Shown: positions 36,371 through 45,074, numbered from the stretch's first letter. The stretch: 64,000 bases of DNA from Fodinibacter luteus (GCF_039541575.1 NZ_BAABGM010000025.1:62001-126000); one strand, 5' to 3'. Program-made: numbers and translations. Notes: generated from the letters alone by a model not told the origin.

Positions 36371-36775
36371 CTAGCGACGGGGGGATCCGGGCGCTCCGCC
36401 TTCGACGGCGAGGGCGGCGCGCAGGGCGGTCTCGAACGCCGCCACGGAGCCCTCGAGGGCCCGGAGCGCAGCCGGTCCCAGGAGGACGGTGTGCCCACCG
36501 TCGGCGCGCACGCCGAGCACGACCGGCAGCCCCGTCGCGTCGTGGGCCGCGCGCTCGGACCCGGTCGTCTCGTTGCGGTGCACGAGTCGCACCACGACGG
36601 GCAGCCGCGCGGCCATGGCGTCCCAGTCGGGCTTGCGGCGCACCGGCCCGTGGGTGACGTCGCACAGCGAGCACTCGGTGCGGCCGAGGAGGTGGCCGAC
36701 GACGTACGTGAGCTCGCCGACGACCCCGCCGTCGGCGTCGTACACCCCGACGACCTCGACGACGGGCTCGGCCAT
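36371..36775 (-). CDS. conserved hypothetical protein with CSLCDVTH motif
   Basis: 134 residues, soluble. The motif CSLCDVTHG near residues 35-43 looks like a metal or redox site. The rest alternates beta strands and a C-terminal helix of Ala/Leu. I do not recognise the family. ATG 36775; it lies 26 bp downstream of the response regulator gene on the same strand and could be its last operon member. Confidence 0.7.
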   Translation of the reverse strand: MAEPVVEVVGVYDADGGVVGELTYVVGHLLGRTECSLCDVTHGPVRRKPDWDAMAARLPVVVRLVHRNETTGSERAAHDATGLPVVLGVRADGGHTVLLGPAALRALEGSVAAFETALRAALAVEGGAPGSPRR

Positions 36776-36800
36776 GCCGACACGCTAGCCCCCGGCACGG

Positions 36801-37481
36801 TCAGCCGCGGAAGCGGTACCCGGCTCCCCGTACCGTCTCGATGCGCTCGCGCCCGAGCTTGGACCGCAGCTGGGCGACGTAGACGTCGACGACGTTGGAG
36901 CCCGGTGCGAAGTCGAAGCCCCAGACGAGGTTGAGCAGCTGCTCGCGCGAGAGCACCTGGCCGGGGTGGCGCAGGAGCGTCTCGACGAGGTGGAACTCCC
37001 GTTCCGTGAGGTCGTGCTCCGTGCCACCGACGGTGAGGCGCCGCTCGAGCAGGTCGAGCACGACGTCGCCGGCGACGAGGCGGGTCTCGTCCGGACGGCC
37101 CGACGTGGTCGCGGCCCGCCGCGACTCGGCGAGGCGCAGCGTCACCCGGGCCTCGAGCTCGGCGAAGTGGAACGGCTTGACGACGTAGTCCGTCGCCCCG
37201 GTCGTCAAGCCGGCGACCGTGTCGCGGACCCCGCCGCGCGCGGTGAGCACGATGACGGGCACCTCGCTGCCGCTCCCGCGCAGCTCCCGGAGCACGTCGA
37301 GGCCGTCGCGGTCGGGCAGGCCGAGGTCGAGCACGACGAGGTCGACGTCGCCCCCCAGTGCGAGGTGGAGCCCGGTGTGCCCGTCGGCGGCGACGGAGGT
37401 CACGTGGCCCGCGGCCCGAAGGCCGCGGTCCAGGAAGTCGGAGATCCGGGTCTCGTCCTCGACGATCAGGATGTGCGCCAC
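36801..37481 (-). CDS. OmpR/PhoB-family response regulator
   Basis: 226 residues: receiver domain 1-118 (acidic pocket EDE at 8-10, phosphoacceptor Asp in VVLDLGLPDRDG, Lys in VVKPF) and winged-helix DNA-binding domain 130-226 ending AGYRFRG. GTG 37481 is followed upstream by the kinase stop 4 bp away. It should be phosphorylated by that kinase and bind direct repeats of the type seen at 39674-39701. Confidence 0.93.
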   Translation of the reverse strand: MAHILIVEDETRISDFLDRGLRAAGHVTSVAADGHTGLHLALGGDVDLVVLDLGLPDRDGLDVLRELRGSGSEVPVIVLTARGGVRDTVAGLTTGATDYVVKPFHFAELEARVTLRLAESRRAATTSGRPDETRLVAGDVVLDLLERRLTVGGTEHDLTEREFHLVETLLRHPGQVLSREQLLNLVWGFDFAPGSNVVDVYVAQLRSKLGRERIETVRGAGYRFRG

Positions 37482-37485
37482 CGGG

Positions 37486-39027
37486 TCACCCTCTCACCGG
37501 CAGGTGCAGGCGCACGCGCGCCCCGGCATCCGGCTCGTCGATGACGACCTCACCGTCGTGCGCCCTCGCGATGGTGGAGACGATGGCGAGGCCAAGGCCG
37601 GCCCCGTCGGACCGCGACGTGCCCGCCCGCACGAACCGCTCGAGCACCCGGTCGCGCTGCTCGGGCGAGATGCCGGGGCCACTGTCGTGCACCCACAGGT
37701 CGACGCTGTCGGGACCGGCGGCGCTGCCGATCCGGATGACGTCACCCGGTCCGGTGTGCGCCACCGCGTTCTCGGCGAGCTGGAGCATCGCCTGGAGCAC
37801 CCGCTGCTCGTCGGCCAGGAAGAAGCCCGCGCCGACCTCGTCGAGCTGCCAGTCACGGTCGGCGAGCGCCCGGGCCCGGGCGAGCACGCCGAGGGTGAGC
37901 TCGCTCAGCTCGACCCGGCCGGGGACGACGAAGTCGGGCCCGTCGGAGCGGGCGAGGGTGAGCAGGTCGTCGACGAGCCGGCCCATCCGGTCGAGCTCGT
38001 CGAGGACGACCGTCATGGAGGCCGCGCGCTGGGCCGGGTCCGCGCTCATCGTCTCGAGGTTGCCCCGCACGATCGTGATCGGGGTGCGCAGCTCGTGGCT
38101 CGCGTCGTCCAGGAACTGCCGCTGGTCGGCGAAGGCGTGCTCGAGCCGGTCGAGCATGCCGTTGAAGGTCCGCGCGAGATCGGCGACCTCGTCGGTGCCG
38201 CGGACCTCGAGCCGCCGCGACAGGTCGGACGCCCCGATCTCCTCGGCGGCCCGGCGCACGTCGTCGACCGGGCGCAGCACCCGCCCCGCGGCGACCCAGG
38301 CGAGCGAGCCGGCGAGGAGCAGGCCGACGAGCCCGGCCCCGAGGAGGACGAGCACCACGACGTCGACCTCGCGGCGCTCGAGGTCGCGGAAGACGCCGAC
38401 GACGAGGGCCCCACGGCGCGGCGAGCCCTCGACGAGCACCGGGACGACCCGGTAGCGCACGACGCCGCTCGCGGTCTCGAGCTCGCCGGTGCGGACGTCC
38501 TGCGCGGAGGCGAACGTGGCGACGGCCTCCGGGTCGAGGTCGAGGCGCACCGGTGGCTCCGGGGCGAGCCGGCCGGCGGGCACCCCGTCGACGAGGGCGA
38601 GGATCGTCTCGTTCTCCTGCGGGACGGTGCGCTGCAGGTGCAGCGTCAGGAGCCGCTCCGGGTCGTCGTACAGCGCGCCGGTCACGGGGTCGATGCCCTT
38701 CGCCGCGAGGGCGCGGAACTCGCCGACCTCTTGGGCCAGGGCGGCGTCGATGCGGTCGTCGACGCGCTCGAGGAGGTACTGCCGCGTGATGACGAGCGTC
38801 ACGAGGAGCGCGAGGACCACGAGCCCGACCTGGACGAGCAGCAGGCGGGCCCGGGCGGAGTCCCGGGGGCGCCACGGGCGCCCGGCCCGGGGTGCGCTGT
38901 CGGTGCGCGGCGCGGATGCCGGTCGCGCGGCATCCGCGGCCACCCCGCCGAGTGCCGGGTCGGATGCCGTGCCGGGTACCCCACCGGATGCCGTCGCCCT
39001 CACCGGACCATTGTCGCGGTACGTCAC
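37486..39027 (-). CDS. two-component sensor histidine kinase
   Basis: About 513 residues. Two membrane helices (near 63-85 and 225-247) flank an external sensor domain; then HAMP, HisKA with DDASHELRTPI (phosphoacceptor His) and HATPase (LAENAVAHT, DSGPGI, GAGLGLAIV). The start is uncertain: GTG 39027 or GTG 39003. It is directly followed by its response regulator and preceded by a lipoprotein gene. The external domain has no recognised ligand. Confidence 0.9.
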   Translation of the reverse strand: MTYRDNGPVRATASGGVPGTASDPALGGVAADAARPASAPRTDSAPRAGRPWRPRDSARARLLLVQVGLVVLALLVTLVITRQYLLERVDDRIDAALAQEVGEFRALAAKGIDPVTGALYDDPERLLTLHLQRTVPQENETILALVDGVPAGRLAPEPPVRLDLDPEAVATFASAQDVRTGELETASGVVRYRVVPVLVEGSPRRGALVVGVFRDLERREVDVVVLVLLGAGLVGLLLAGSLAWVAAGRVLRPVDDVRRAAEEIGASDLSRRLEVRGTDEVADLARTFNGMLDRLEHAFADQRQFLDDASHELRTPITIVRGNLETMSADPAQRAASMTVVLDELDRMGRLVDDLLTLARSDGPDFVVPGRVELSELTLGVLARARALADRDWQLDEVGAGFFLADEQRVLQAMLQLAENAVAHTGPGDVIRIGSAAGPDSVDLWVHDSGPGISPEQRDRVLERFVRAGTSRSDGAGLGLAIVSTIARAHDGEVVIDEPDAGARVRLHLPVRG

Positions 39028-39055
39028 GCCGCCGCGCGTTCGTGTCGTCGAGCGG

Positions 39056-39652
39056 TCAGCGGAGCCGGTAGTCGAAGTCCTCGTCGACCGGCTCGAGGTC
39101 GTCGTCGTCGACGACGGGGCCGTCGGTGGCCGGGTCGAACCGGCCGTCGCCGTCGTCGGTGTGGAGGAGCACGACGAGCTCACCGCTGCGGGTCACCGGG
39201 TCGGCGAGCGGCACGGTGACGCCGCGGGTGGTGCCCGAGCTCACGGTGGCGCTGCCGAGCACCTGGCGGGTGCGGGGGTCGACGACGACGACGTGACCGG
39301 TGCCGACCGACAGGCGCACCTCCGAGACCCGCACCGACCTGCCGTCACCGCCCTGGTCCTCGGCGTCGACGTCCGCCCGGTCGTCTCGCACGAGCGTGGG
39401 CACCGGTGCGGCCCCGCCGGGGGCGGCGGTCGAGGCAGCGGTGGAGGGGGACGCGGTCGGCTTGGCGGTCGGCTCGGTGGTGCTGGAGCCGGGGCCGACC
39501 GGGGTGCTGGACAGCGTGATCGGCGCACCCACCGACTCGGGTCCGGGCTCGCTGCCGCAGCCGGTGAGGCCGAGGGCCGCGGGGCCGACGAGGGCGAGCG
39601 CGGCGAGGCGGAGGGCCGGGGTGGGGGTGGCGCGGTGGGTCGTGCGGGTCAT
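39056..39652 (-). CDS. secreted lipoprotein upstream of the two-component genes
   Basis: 198 residues. A signal peptide ends in the lipobox LTGC (Cys at about 32), then a Ser/Thr/Pro/Ala linker to about 85, then a beta-rich domain (GHVVVVDPRTRQVLGSATV, VVLLHTDDGDGRFDPATDG) reminiscent of DUF7282. ATG 39652. It is the first gene of the lipoprotein-kinase-regulator set, like CseA before CseB/CseC in Streptomyces, so it may modulate the kinase outside the cell. That role is inference. Confidence 0.8.
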   Translation of the reverse strand: MTRTTHRATPTPALRLAALALVGPAALGLTGCGSEPGPESVGAPITLSSTPVGPGSSTTEPTAKPTASPSTAASTAAPGGAAPVPTLVRDDRADVDAEDQGGDGRSVRVSEVRLSVGTGHVVVVDPRTRQVLGSATVSSGTTRGVTVPLADPVTRSGELVVLLHTDDGDGRFDPATDGPVVDDDDLEPVDEDFDYRLR

Positions 39653-39673
39653 GCCCCCATCGTGGCGTGCCGG

Positions 39674-39713
39674 GGTGAGCCGCTCGTGAGGCGTTCGTGA
39701 AGGAATCCTCACG
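39674..39713 (-). promoter_or_regulatory. three 11-bp direct repeats, candidate response-regulator box
   Basis: Read on the minus strand, TTCACG, CTCACG and CTCACC follow one another at exactly 11-bp steps (plus-strand 39696, 39685, 39674), one helical turn each, the arrangement used by OmpR-family regulators. The site ends 22 bp before the lipoprotein ATG. An inverted copy, CCTCACG, is at 39707-39713. Confidence 0.6.
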
Positions 39714-39776
39714 CTGCGGGGTCGGGGTCGGTCACACGACCCACCGGCATCCGGCCGCCGGGCGGACACTGGCAGC

Positions 39777-40772
39777 ATGACCGCCCCCCCGACCCCCGTC
39801 GCGACCGACGAGCCCCTGCTGCCCGGCTCCATCGAGGCCTACCTGGCGACCCGGGTGCCCGTGTGCGGGCCCGACGACACGGCGGGTGTGGTGCGCCGCG
39901 GGCTCCACGACCGCACGTTCGACACCGTCGCGGACATCGCGGTGTGCCGGGGCACCCGGCTGCTCGGCCTCATCCCGGCCGAGGCGCTGCTCGCCGCCGA
40001 CGAGGGGACCTCGGCGGCCGAGCTCATGGACGCCGACCCGCCGGTCGTCCGGCCCGGTGAGGACCAGGAGAAGGCTGCGTGGAAGGCGGTCCAGCACGGT
40101 GAGTCGAGCCTGGCCGTCGTCGGGCCCGACGGCTCCTTCCACGGCCTCGTGCCGCCCGCCCGGCTCATGGGTGTGCTGCTCGCGGAGCACGACGAGGACG
40201 TCGTCCTCCGCCTGTCCGGGGTCACGGCCTCGGCGGCGAACGCCCGGCACGCGAGCGAGGAGTCCCTCGGCGCCCGGCTGCGGCACCGCACCCCGTGGCT
40301 GCTGCTCGGGCTCCTCGGCGCCGGCCTCGCCGCCTGGCTCGTCGGGGGCTTCGAGGAGACCCTGTCCGAGGACGTCCGGCTGGCCTTCTTCGTGCCCGGC
40401 GTCGTCTACATGGCCGACGCGATCGGCACGCAGACCGAGTCGCTCATCATCCGCGGGCTCTCGGTCGGTGTGTCCATCCGGCGGGTGCTCCGGCTCGAGG
40501 TCCTGACCGGCGTGGCCCTGGGGCTCCTGCTCGCCGTCGCCGCGGTGCCCGCGGTCGTCGCCGTCTTCGGGTCCTTCGACCTCGCCCTCGTCGTCGCACT
40601 CTCGCTCTTCGCGGCGTGCGCGGTGGCCACCGTCGTGGCGATGGCGCTGCCGGCCCTCATGTCCCGCCTGGGGCGCGACCCGGCCTACGGCAGTGGTCCG
40701 CTCGCGACCGTCGTCCAGGACCTGCTGTCGCTCCTCGTCTACTTCGTCGTCGCGACGGCCATCCTGGGGTGA
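39777..40772 (+). CDS. short MgtE/SLC41A-type magnesium transporter with CBS pair
   Basis: 331 residues. Residues 25-155 look like two CBS domains; residues 165-331 form five helices of the MgtE channel, with GVVYMADAIGTQTESLIIRGL in the second. Classical MgtE (about 450 residues) has an additional N-terminal helical domain that is missing here. It should be a Mg2+ or divalent cation channel gated by nucleotide or Mg2+ at the CBS domains. It diverges from the lipoprotein operon and could share its regulator. Confidence 0.83.
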   Translation: MTAPPTPVATDEPLLPGSIEAYLATRVPVCGPDDTAGVVRRGLHDRTFDTVADIAVCRGTRLLGLIPAEALLAADEGTSAAELMDADPPVVRPGEDQEKAAWKAVQHGESSLAVVGPDGSFHGLVPPARLMGVLLAEHDEDVVLRLSGVTASAANARHASEESLGARLRHRTPWLLLGLLGAGLAAWLVGGFEETLSEDVRLAFFVPGVVYMADAIGTQTESLIIRGLSVGVSIRRVLRLEVLTGVALGLLLAVAAVPAVVAVFGSFDLALVVALSLFAACAVATVVAMALPALMSRLGRDPAYGSGPLATVVQDLLSLLVYFVVATAILG

Positions 40773-40828
40773 GTCGGCGCCCTCTGACGGCGGAACGTGG
40801 GTGAAGATCGCCGCCTCCCCGCATGTCA

Positions 40829-40899
40829 TGTGAAGGGACGGTCTGGACAAGGGTGTGAAGGGACGTTCTGGACAAGGGTGTGAAGGGACGTTCTGGACA
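40829..40899. repeat. 25-bp tandem repeat, 2.8 copies
   Basis: TGTGAAGGGACGTTCTGGAC plus AAGGG repeats at 40829, 40854 and 40879 (last copy partial), with one substitution in the first copy. Confidence 0.9.
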
Positions 40900-40972
40900 G
40901 CCGCCTCCCGAAGGAGTGCACCCACGTTCGCGACGGGGGCGACGCAAGGGCCTGCTGATGAGCGCTCGCCAT

Positions 40973-41030
40973 CGAGTGAGCAGGACACGCGCGGCATCGC
41001 CCTCGATCCCGGGCATGTTCTGCTCACTCG
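40973..41030. repeat. long palindrome CGAGTGAGCAG/CTGCTCACTCG
   Basis: CGAGTGAGCAG at 40973-40983 pairs exactly with 41020-41030, and ACA/TGT extend the stem after one mismatch. The spacer is 36 bp. It resembles the other long stems at gene ends but has its own sequence. Confidence 0.65.
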
Positions 41031-41317
41031 TGCGGCCGATCTGGCGCAGGATCTGACGCAGGATCTGGCCACGGGTGATGCAGAGGGCGCGGGCTGTCGC
41101 GCGGTGTGCATCACCGGACCCACCGTGACGGAGGCGGACCATCCGTTCCCGCAGCGGTCCCTGACCGTGGCTGGCGCCCGGGTGCCTCGGGCCGACAGAA
41201 AGCGCAGGCAGGCAGGCAGCGCCATGCCGGCACTCGTGGGCACGCGGCCATCCCGGGGGCGACGGAAAGGCCCCCTCGACCGGCGTCGCGGGGGCCTGAC
41301 CTGCGGTGCTGCTGCGG

Positions 41318-41391
41318 AGCCGCCTAAGGGAATCGAACCCTTGACCTATTCATTACGAGTGAATCGCTCTGGCCGACTGAGCTAAGGCGGC
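41318..41391 (-). tRNA. tRNA-Thr (anticodon CGU)
   Basis: The minus strand folds as a cloverleaf. The acceptor stem is GCCGCCT/AGGCGGC, the D arm begins TAGCTCAGTCGG, the anticodon loop is CTCGTAA with stem ATTCA/TGAAT, and the T arm has GGTTCGATTCC. The anticodon CGT reads ACG. The CCA end is not encoded. It lies beside the peptidase-holB-tmk-topA block, a common actinobacterial location. Confidence 0.95.
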
Positions 41392-41437
41392 GGGCGCCCG
41401 AGCGGGCTCGGGCACGCCGGACGAGTATACGAGCCGA

Positions 41438-41561
41438 CCGCGTCCACCGCGAATCCCGGTGCCGCCACCGCCGCGGTCGACCCACGAGCGCCCCGCCGGC
41501 CGCGTCCACCGCGAATCCCGGTGCCGCCACCGCCGCGGTCGACCCACGAGCGCCCCGCCGA
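41438..41561. repeat. 62-bp tandem duplication
   Basis: Two adjacent copies (41438-41499 and 41500-41561) beginning CCGCGTCCACCGCGAATCCC differ only at the last base. They lie between the tRNA and the peptidase gene and are non-coding. Confidence 0.9.
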
Positions 41562-41597
41562 CCGGCCGACACCACCGCGACCCGCGCGACGCCCCGC

Positions 41598-43142
41598 TCA
41601 GCAGCGCAGGCCGTCCTCGGGCACGGTCCCCTCGAGGTAGTACGCATCGACCGCGTCGTCGACGCACGAGTTGGAGCGCGTGTACGCCGTGTGGCCGTCG
41701 CCGTCGAAGGTGATGAGCGAGGCGTCGGCGAGCTGGTCGCGCAGGCGCACCGCCCACTCGTACGGCGTCGCCGGGTCGCGCGTCGTGCCGATGACGACGA
41801 TCGGGTCGGCCCCCTCCGCCGCGATGGTCCGCGGCTCCCCCGTGGGCTCGACCGGCCACGAGCCGCACGGCTGCGAGCTCCACATGAGGAACGGGCCCCA
41901 CGTGGGCGCGTCGGCCAGGGACTCCTCGGCGAGCCGCCGGCGCTCCGCGACGTCGTCGGTGTCGGGCTTGTCGAGGCAGTTGACCGCGTAGATGGCCTCC
42001 ATGATGTTGCCGGCGTACTGGCCGCCCGGGTTGCGGTCGGCGTACTGGTTGGCCAGCTGCATGAGCGAGGTGCCGTCGCCACCGACGGCGTCGCCCATGG
42101 CGTCGACGAGGCTCTGCCACGCCCCCTGGTCGTACATGGCGGCCGCGATGCCGAGCGAGGCCCAGCCCTCGGTGAGCCGCGGCACGGCGTTGTCGCCCGT
42201 GCGCGGCAGGGGGCTGCCGTCGACGGAGAGCAGGAAGGTGCGCAGGCCCTCCATGACCTGCTCGACCGAGTCACCCAGGGGGCAGTCGCCCTCCTCGACG
42301 CAGTAGGCCGCCCACTCGCGGGTCGCCCGCTCGAAGCCCTTCGCCTGGCCGAGGTTGACCTCCTCGGGGGTGAGGTCGGGGGCGACCGCGCCGTCGAGCA
42401 CCATCCGCCCGACCTGCGCCGGGAAGAGCTCGGCGTACGTCGCACCGAGGTAGGTGCCGTAGGACTTGCCGAGGTAGGTCAGCTTCTCCTCCCCGAGCGC
42501 CGAGCGCAGCACGTCCATGTCGCGGGCGGCATCCTTCGTCGAGACGTGCGCGAGCAGCGGCCCGGCCGTCGTCCCGCACGACGCGGCGAAGTCGGCCGCG
42601 GTCCGGGCGAACTCCTGCTCCTCCGCAGCGTCGTCGGGCGTGGGGTCTGCTCCGAGGAACGCGTCGAGCTCTGCGTCGGTCACGCAGTCGACGGGGGCCG
42701 AGCGGCCGACCCCGCGCGGGTCGAAGCCGACGACGTCGTAGGCGTCGCGCACCCCCGGGCCGACGATGAAGTCCGCCGCCCGCGCGTAGTCGACGCCCGA
42801 GCCGCCCGGCCCGCCCGGGTTGACGACGAGTGAGCCGAGTCGCCTCGAGCCGCGCTCGGCCGGCACCCGGATGACGGCGACCTCGATCGTGTCGCCCTGC
42901 GGGTTCTCGTAGTCGACGGGCACCTCGAGGGACGCGCACTGTGCGCCCTCGCAGTCGGTCCACTCCAGTCGCTGGGTGTAGAAGCGCTCGAGCGACTCGG
43001 CACCCGGCGGCGGCCCCTGCGGAGTGACGACCGCGGTCGGGGTGCTCGCGGACCCCCGCATCCCGTCGACGAGGGTGCACCCGGACAGGGCGAGCACGGT
43101 GACCGTGGCACCCGCGAGGACGGCGACGCGGCGGGGGTTCAT
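41598..43142 (-). CDS. secreted alpha/beta-hydrolase, tripeptidyl aminopeptidase (SlpD/SlpE/TAP) type
   Basis: 514 residues, lipoprotein: signal ending LALSGC with Cys22. The nucleophile is Ser227 in GKSYGTYLG, and the oxyanion segment is VVNPGGPGGSG. A TAP-like C-terminal domain carries Asp (GTTRDPATPYEWA) and His (GDGHTAYTRS). It should release short N-terminal peptides outside the cell. ATG 43142. The position next to holB/tmk matches the Streptomyces slp genes. Confidence 0.92.
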   Translation of the reverse strand: MNPRRVAVLAGATVTVLALSGCTLVDGMRGSASTPTAVVTPQGPPPGAESLERFYTQRLEWTDCEGAQCASLEVPVDYENPQGDTIEVAVIRVPAERGSRRLGSLVVNPGGPGGSGVDYARAADFIVGPGVRDAYDVVGFDPRGVGRSAPVDCVTDAELDAFLGADPTPDDAAEEQEFARTAADFAASCGTTAGPLLAHVSTKDAARDMDVLRSALGEEKLTYLGKSYGTYLGATYAELFPAQVGRMVLDGAVAPDLTPEEVNLGQAKGFERATREWAAYCVEEGDCPLGDSVEQVMEGLRTFLLSVDGSPLPRTGDNAVPRLTEGWASLGIAAAMYDQGAWQSLVDAMGDAVGGDGTSLMQLANQYADRNPGGQYAGNIMEAIYAVNCLDKPDTDDVAERRRLAEESLADAPTWGPFLMWSSQPCGSWPVEPTGEPRTIAAEGADPIVVIGTTRDPATPYEWAVRLRDQLADASLITFDGDGHTAYTRSNSCVDDAVDAYYLEGTVPEDGLRC

Positions 43143-43230
43143 GGGCGCACGATAGGCGAGCCGTCTGGAGGACACCGCATCGGCGAGGTCACGATCCGGC
43201 CATGCCGCACGGACGAGGCCCCACGACCGC

Positions 43231-44370
43231 TCAGCGCGGCAGCCGCAGGTCGAGCGCCATCGCCTCGAGCGCGAGGAGCGGGTTGACGTTGGCGCCGATC
43301 CGCTCCCGGGCGGTGCCGATCGCGTCCATCGCCCTCAGCAGGTCGTCGGGCTCGAGCAGCTCGCCGACCCGCTGGACGACCTGGCGGCTGTCCTCGTTGA
43401 CGAGGGAGGTGCCGGCGCCGGTGCGCACGACGAGCGCGTCGCGGTAGACGGAGAGCAGGTCGACGAGGGAGCGGTCGATGACGTCGCGGGTGAACCGGGT
43501 GGCCCGCGCCTTCTGCTCCTTCTCGAGGGAGGAGAGCTGGGAGCGGATGTGCGGCGGCTGGGTGCGCGCCGTGGGGTCGGCGCCGAGCACCTCCATGAGC
43601 CGGGTGCGCTCGGCGGCGTCGCGCTCGCCGGATGCCGCGGCGGACTCCTCGGCGGCGATGGTCATGATGTCGCTCGCCGCGCCGATCGCCTCCCCGACGC
43701 CGACGATGCGCGCCGCGAGGGAGATGACGTCGTGGCGGCGGATCCGGGCGTGCTCGTCGCGGGCCAGCCGGCGAGCCATGCCGACGTGCGACTGGGCGGC
43801 TCGCGCGGCGTACCGGGCCATCGCCGGGTCGACGCCGTCGCGGCGGGTGAGCAGGTCGGCGACGGCCTCGACCGAGGGGGTGCGCAGCCGCACGTGCCGC
43901 GAGCGAGACCGGATCGTGATGATGACGTCCTCGACGGAGGGGGCGCACAGCATCCAGACGGTGCGTGGCGCGGGCTCCTCGAGGGCCTTGAGCAGGGCGT
44001 CGGCCGCCCGTTCGGTGAGCCGGTCGGCATCCTCGACGATGACGACCCGGTAGCGGCCGACCGAGGGCCGGTGGGCGGCGAGGGCGACGAGGTCTCGCGC
44101 CAGCTCGACCTTGATGGACAGCCCCTCGGTCGCGACGACGTCGACGTCGGCGTGGGTGCCCTCGAGCGCCGTGCGGCACTCGCGGCACTGCCCGCAGCCC
44201 CCGTCGGGGCACAGCAGGGCCGCGGCGAAGGCCCGCGCGGCGACGGAGCGGCCCGAGCCGGGGGGGCCGGTGAACAGCCAGGCGTGGGTCATCGCGTCGG
44301 GGTGGCGCACCGCCTGCTCGAGGGTGGCCACGGCGGCGTCCTGGCCGATGACGTCGTGCCAGACCGTCAT
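43231..44370 (-). CDS. holB: DNA polymerase III subunit delta-prime
   Basis: 379 residues, clamp-loader subunit. The N-terminal AAA+ domain has GPPGSGRS where the P-loop Lys is Arg, fitting the non-hydrolysing role of delta-prime. A zinc module CPDGGCGQCRECR and the SRC-like region RSRSRH follow. ATG 44370 overlaps the tmk stop as ATGA. The C-terminal helical collar domain is intact. Confidence 0.94.
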   Translation of the reverse strand: MTVWHDVIGQDAAVATLEQAVRHPDAMTHAWLFTGPPGSGRSVAARAFAAALLCPDGGCGQCRECRTALEGTHADVDVVATEGLSIKVELARDLVALAAHRPSVGRYRVVIVEDADRLTERAADALLKALEEPAPRTVWMLCAPSVEDVIITIRSRSRHVRLRTPSVEAVADLLTRRDGVDPAMARYAARAAQSHVGMARRLARDEHARIRRHDVISLAARIVGVGEAIGAASDIMTIAAEESAAASGERDAAERTRLMEVLGADPTARTQPPHIRSQLSSLEKEQKARATRFTRDVIDRSLVDLLSVYRDALVVRTGAGTSLVNEDSRQVVQRVGELLEPDDLLRAMDAIGTARERIGANVNPLLALEAMALDLRLPR

Positions 44371-44993
44371 CGCGGCACCAGGCCCATCTCCTCGAGCCGG
44401 TCGAGGGCCCGGTCGTGGAGGCGGTCGGGTGGCTCGGTGCCGTCGACGACGAGGTAGCGCTCGGGGTGGCCGGCGGCCATCGCGAGGAAGTGCTGGCGGA
44501 TGGCCTCGTGGAACGCGTCGGCCTCGGACTCGAGCCGGTCGTGGGTGCCCCCGCGGCGCCGGCGGCCCTCGGCGGCCGGGACGTCGACGACGACCGTGAG
44601 GTCGGGGACGAGTGCGTCGACGGCCCACATCTGCAGGTCGTGGACCTCGGCGGCACCGAGGTCGCGACCGGCGCCCTGGTAGGCCACCGACGAGTCGGTG
44701 TAGCGGTCGGTGATGACGACCTCACCGCGCTCCAGGGCCGGGCGGACGAGCTCGTCGACGTGGTGCGCCTTGTCGGCGGCGAAGAGCAGCGCCTCGGCGC
44801 GCGGGGACACGTGGTCGCCGTGCAGCACGAGGTCGCGGATCGCGGCCCCGAGCTCGGTGCCCCCGGGCTGCCGGGTCACCGCCACGGTGCGTCCGCGCTC
44901 GCGCAGGGCCTGCGCGAGCAGCCGCACCTGCGTCGACTTGCCCGCGCCGTCGCCGCCCTCGAAGGCGATGAACAGCCCGTCGTGTCCCGTCAC
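44367..44993 (-). CDS. tmk: thymidylate kinase
   Basis: 208 residues. It phosphorylates dTMP to dTDP. P-loop FEGGDGAGKST is at 9-19, the DRx motif ITDRYTDSSVAYQGAGR, and a lid segment RRRRGGTHDRLE. GTG 44993. It is coupled to holB. Unlike the usual order, topA is not directly upstream; a regulator, SCP2 and glycosyltransferase genes intervene. Confidence 0.96.
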   Translation of the reverse strand: MTGHDGLFIAFEGGDGAGKSTQVRLLAQALRERGRTVAVTRQPGGTELGAAIRDLVLHGDHVSPRAEALLFAADKAHHVDELVRPALERGEVVITDRYTDSSVAYQGAGRDLGAAEVHDLQMWAVDALVPDLTVVVDVPAAEGRRRRGGTHDRLESEADAFHEAIRQHFLAMAAGHPERYLVVDGTEPPDRLHDRALDRLEEMGLVPR

Positions 44994-45074
44994 CCGAGCG
45001 AGCCTAGGCCAGCCCCGTGACACGCCCGCACCGTCCCGGCATCCGCCGCCGCATCGACCACCCCCCCGGACCCC

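Larger units (their letters stand above)
40773..41317. other. 545-bp intergenic region with tandem repeat and long palindrome
   Basis: No convincing gene. A rightward open frame from 40855 runs into the tRNA and has poor protein character. The stretch holds 25-bp tandem repeats (40829-40899), an 11-bp palindrome (40973-41030) and a short repeat of GCAGGATCTG near 41047. Base composition is somewhat less GC-rich than the genes. Confidence 0.7.

Noticed and set aside
40855..41385. Rightward 176-codon frame in the gap before the tRNA
   Set aside because: It runs through tandem repeats and into the tRNA gene and has no ribosome site.
41438..41561. Direct repeats as a CRISPR array
   Set aside because: Only two adjacent 62-bp copies without spacers, and no cas genes.
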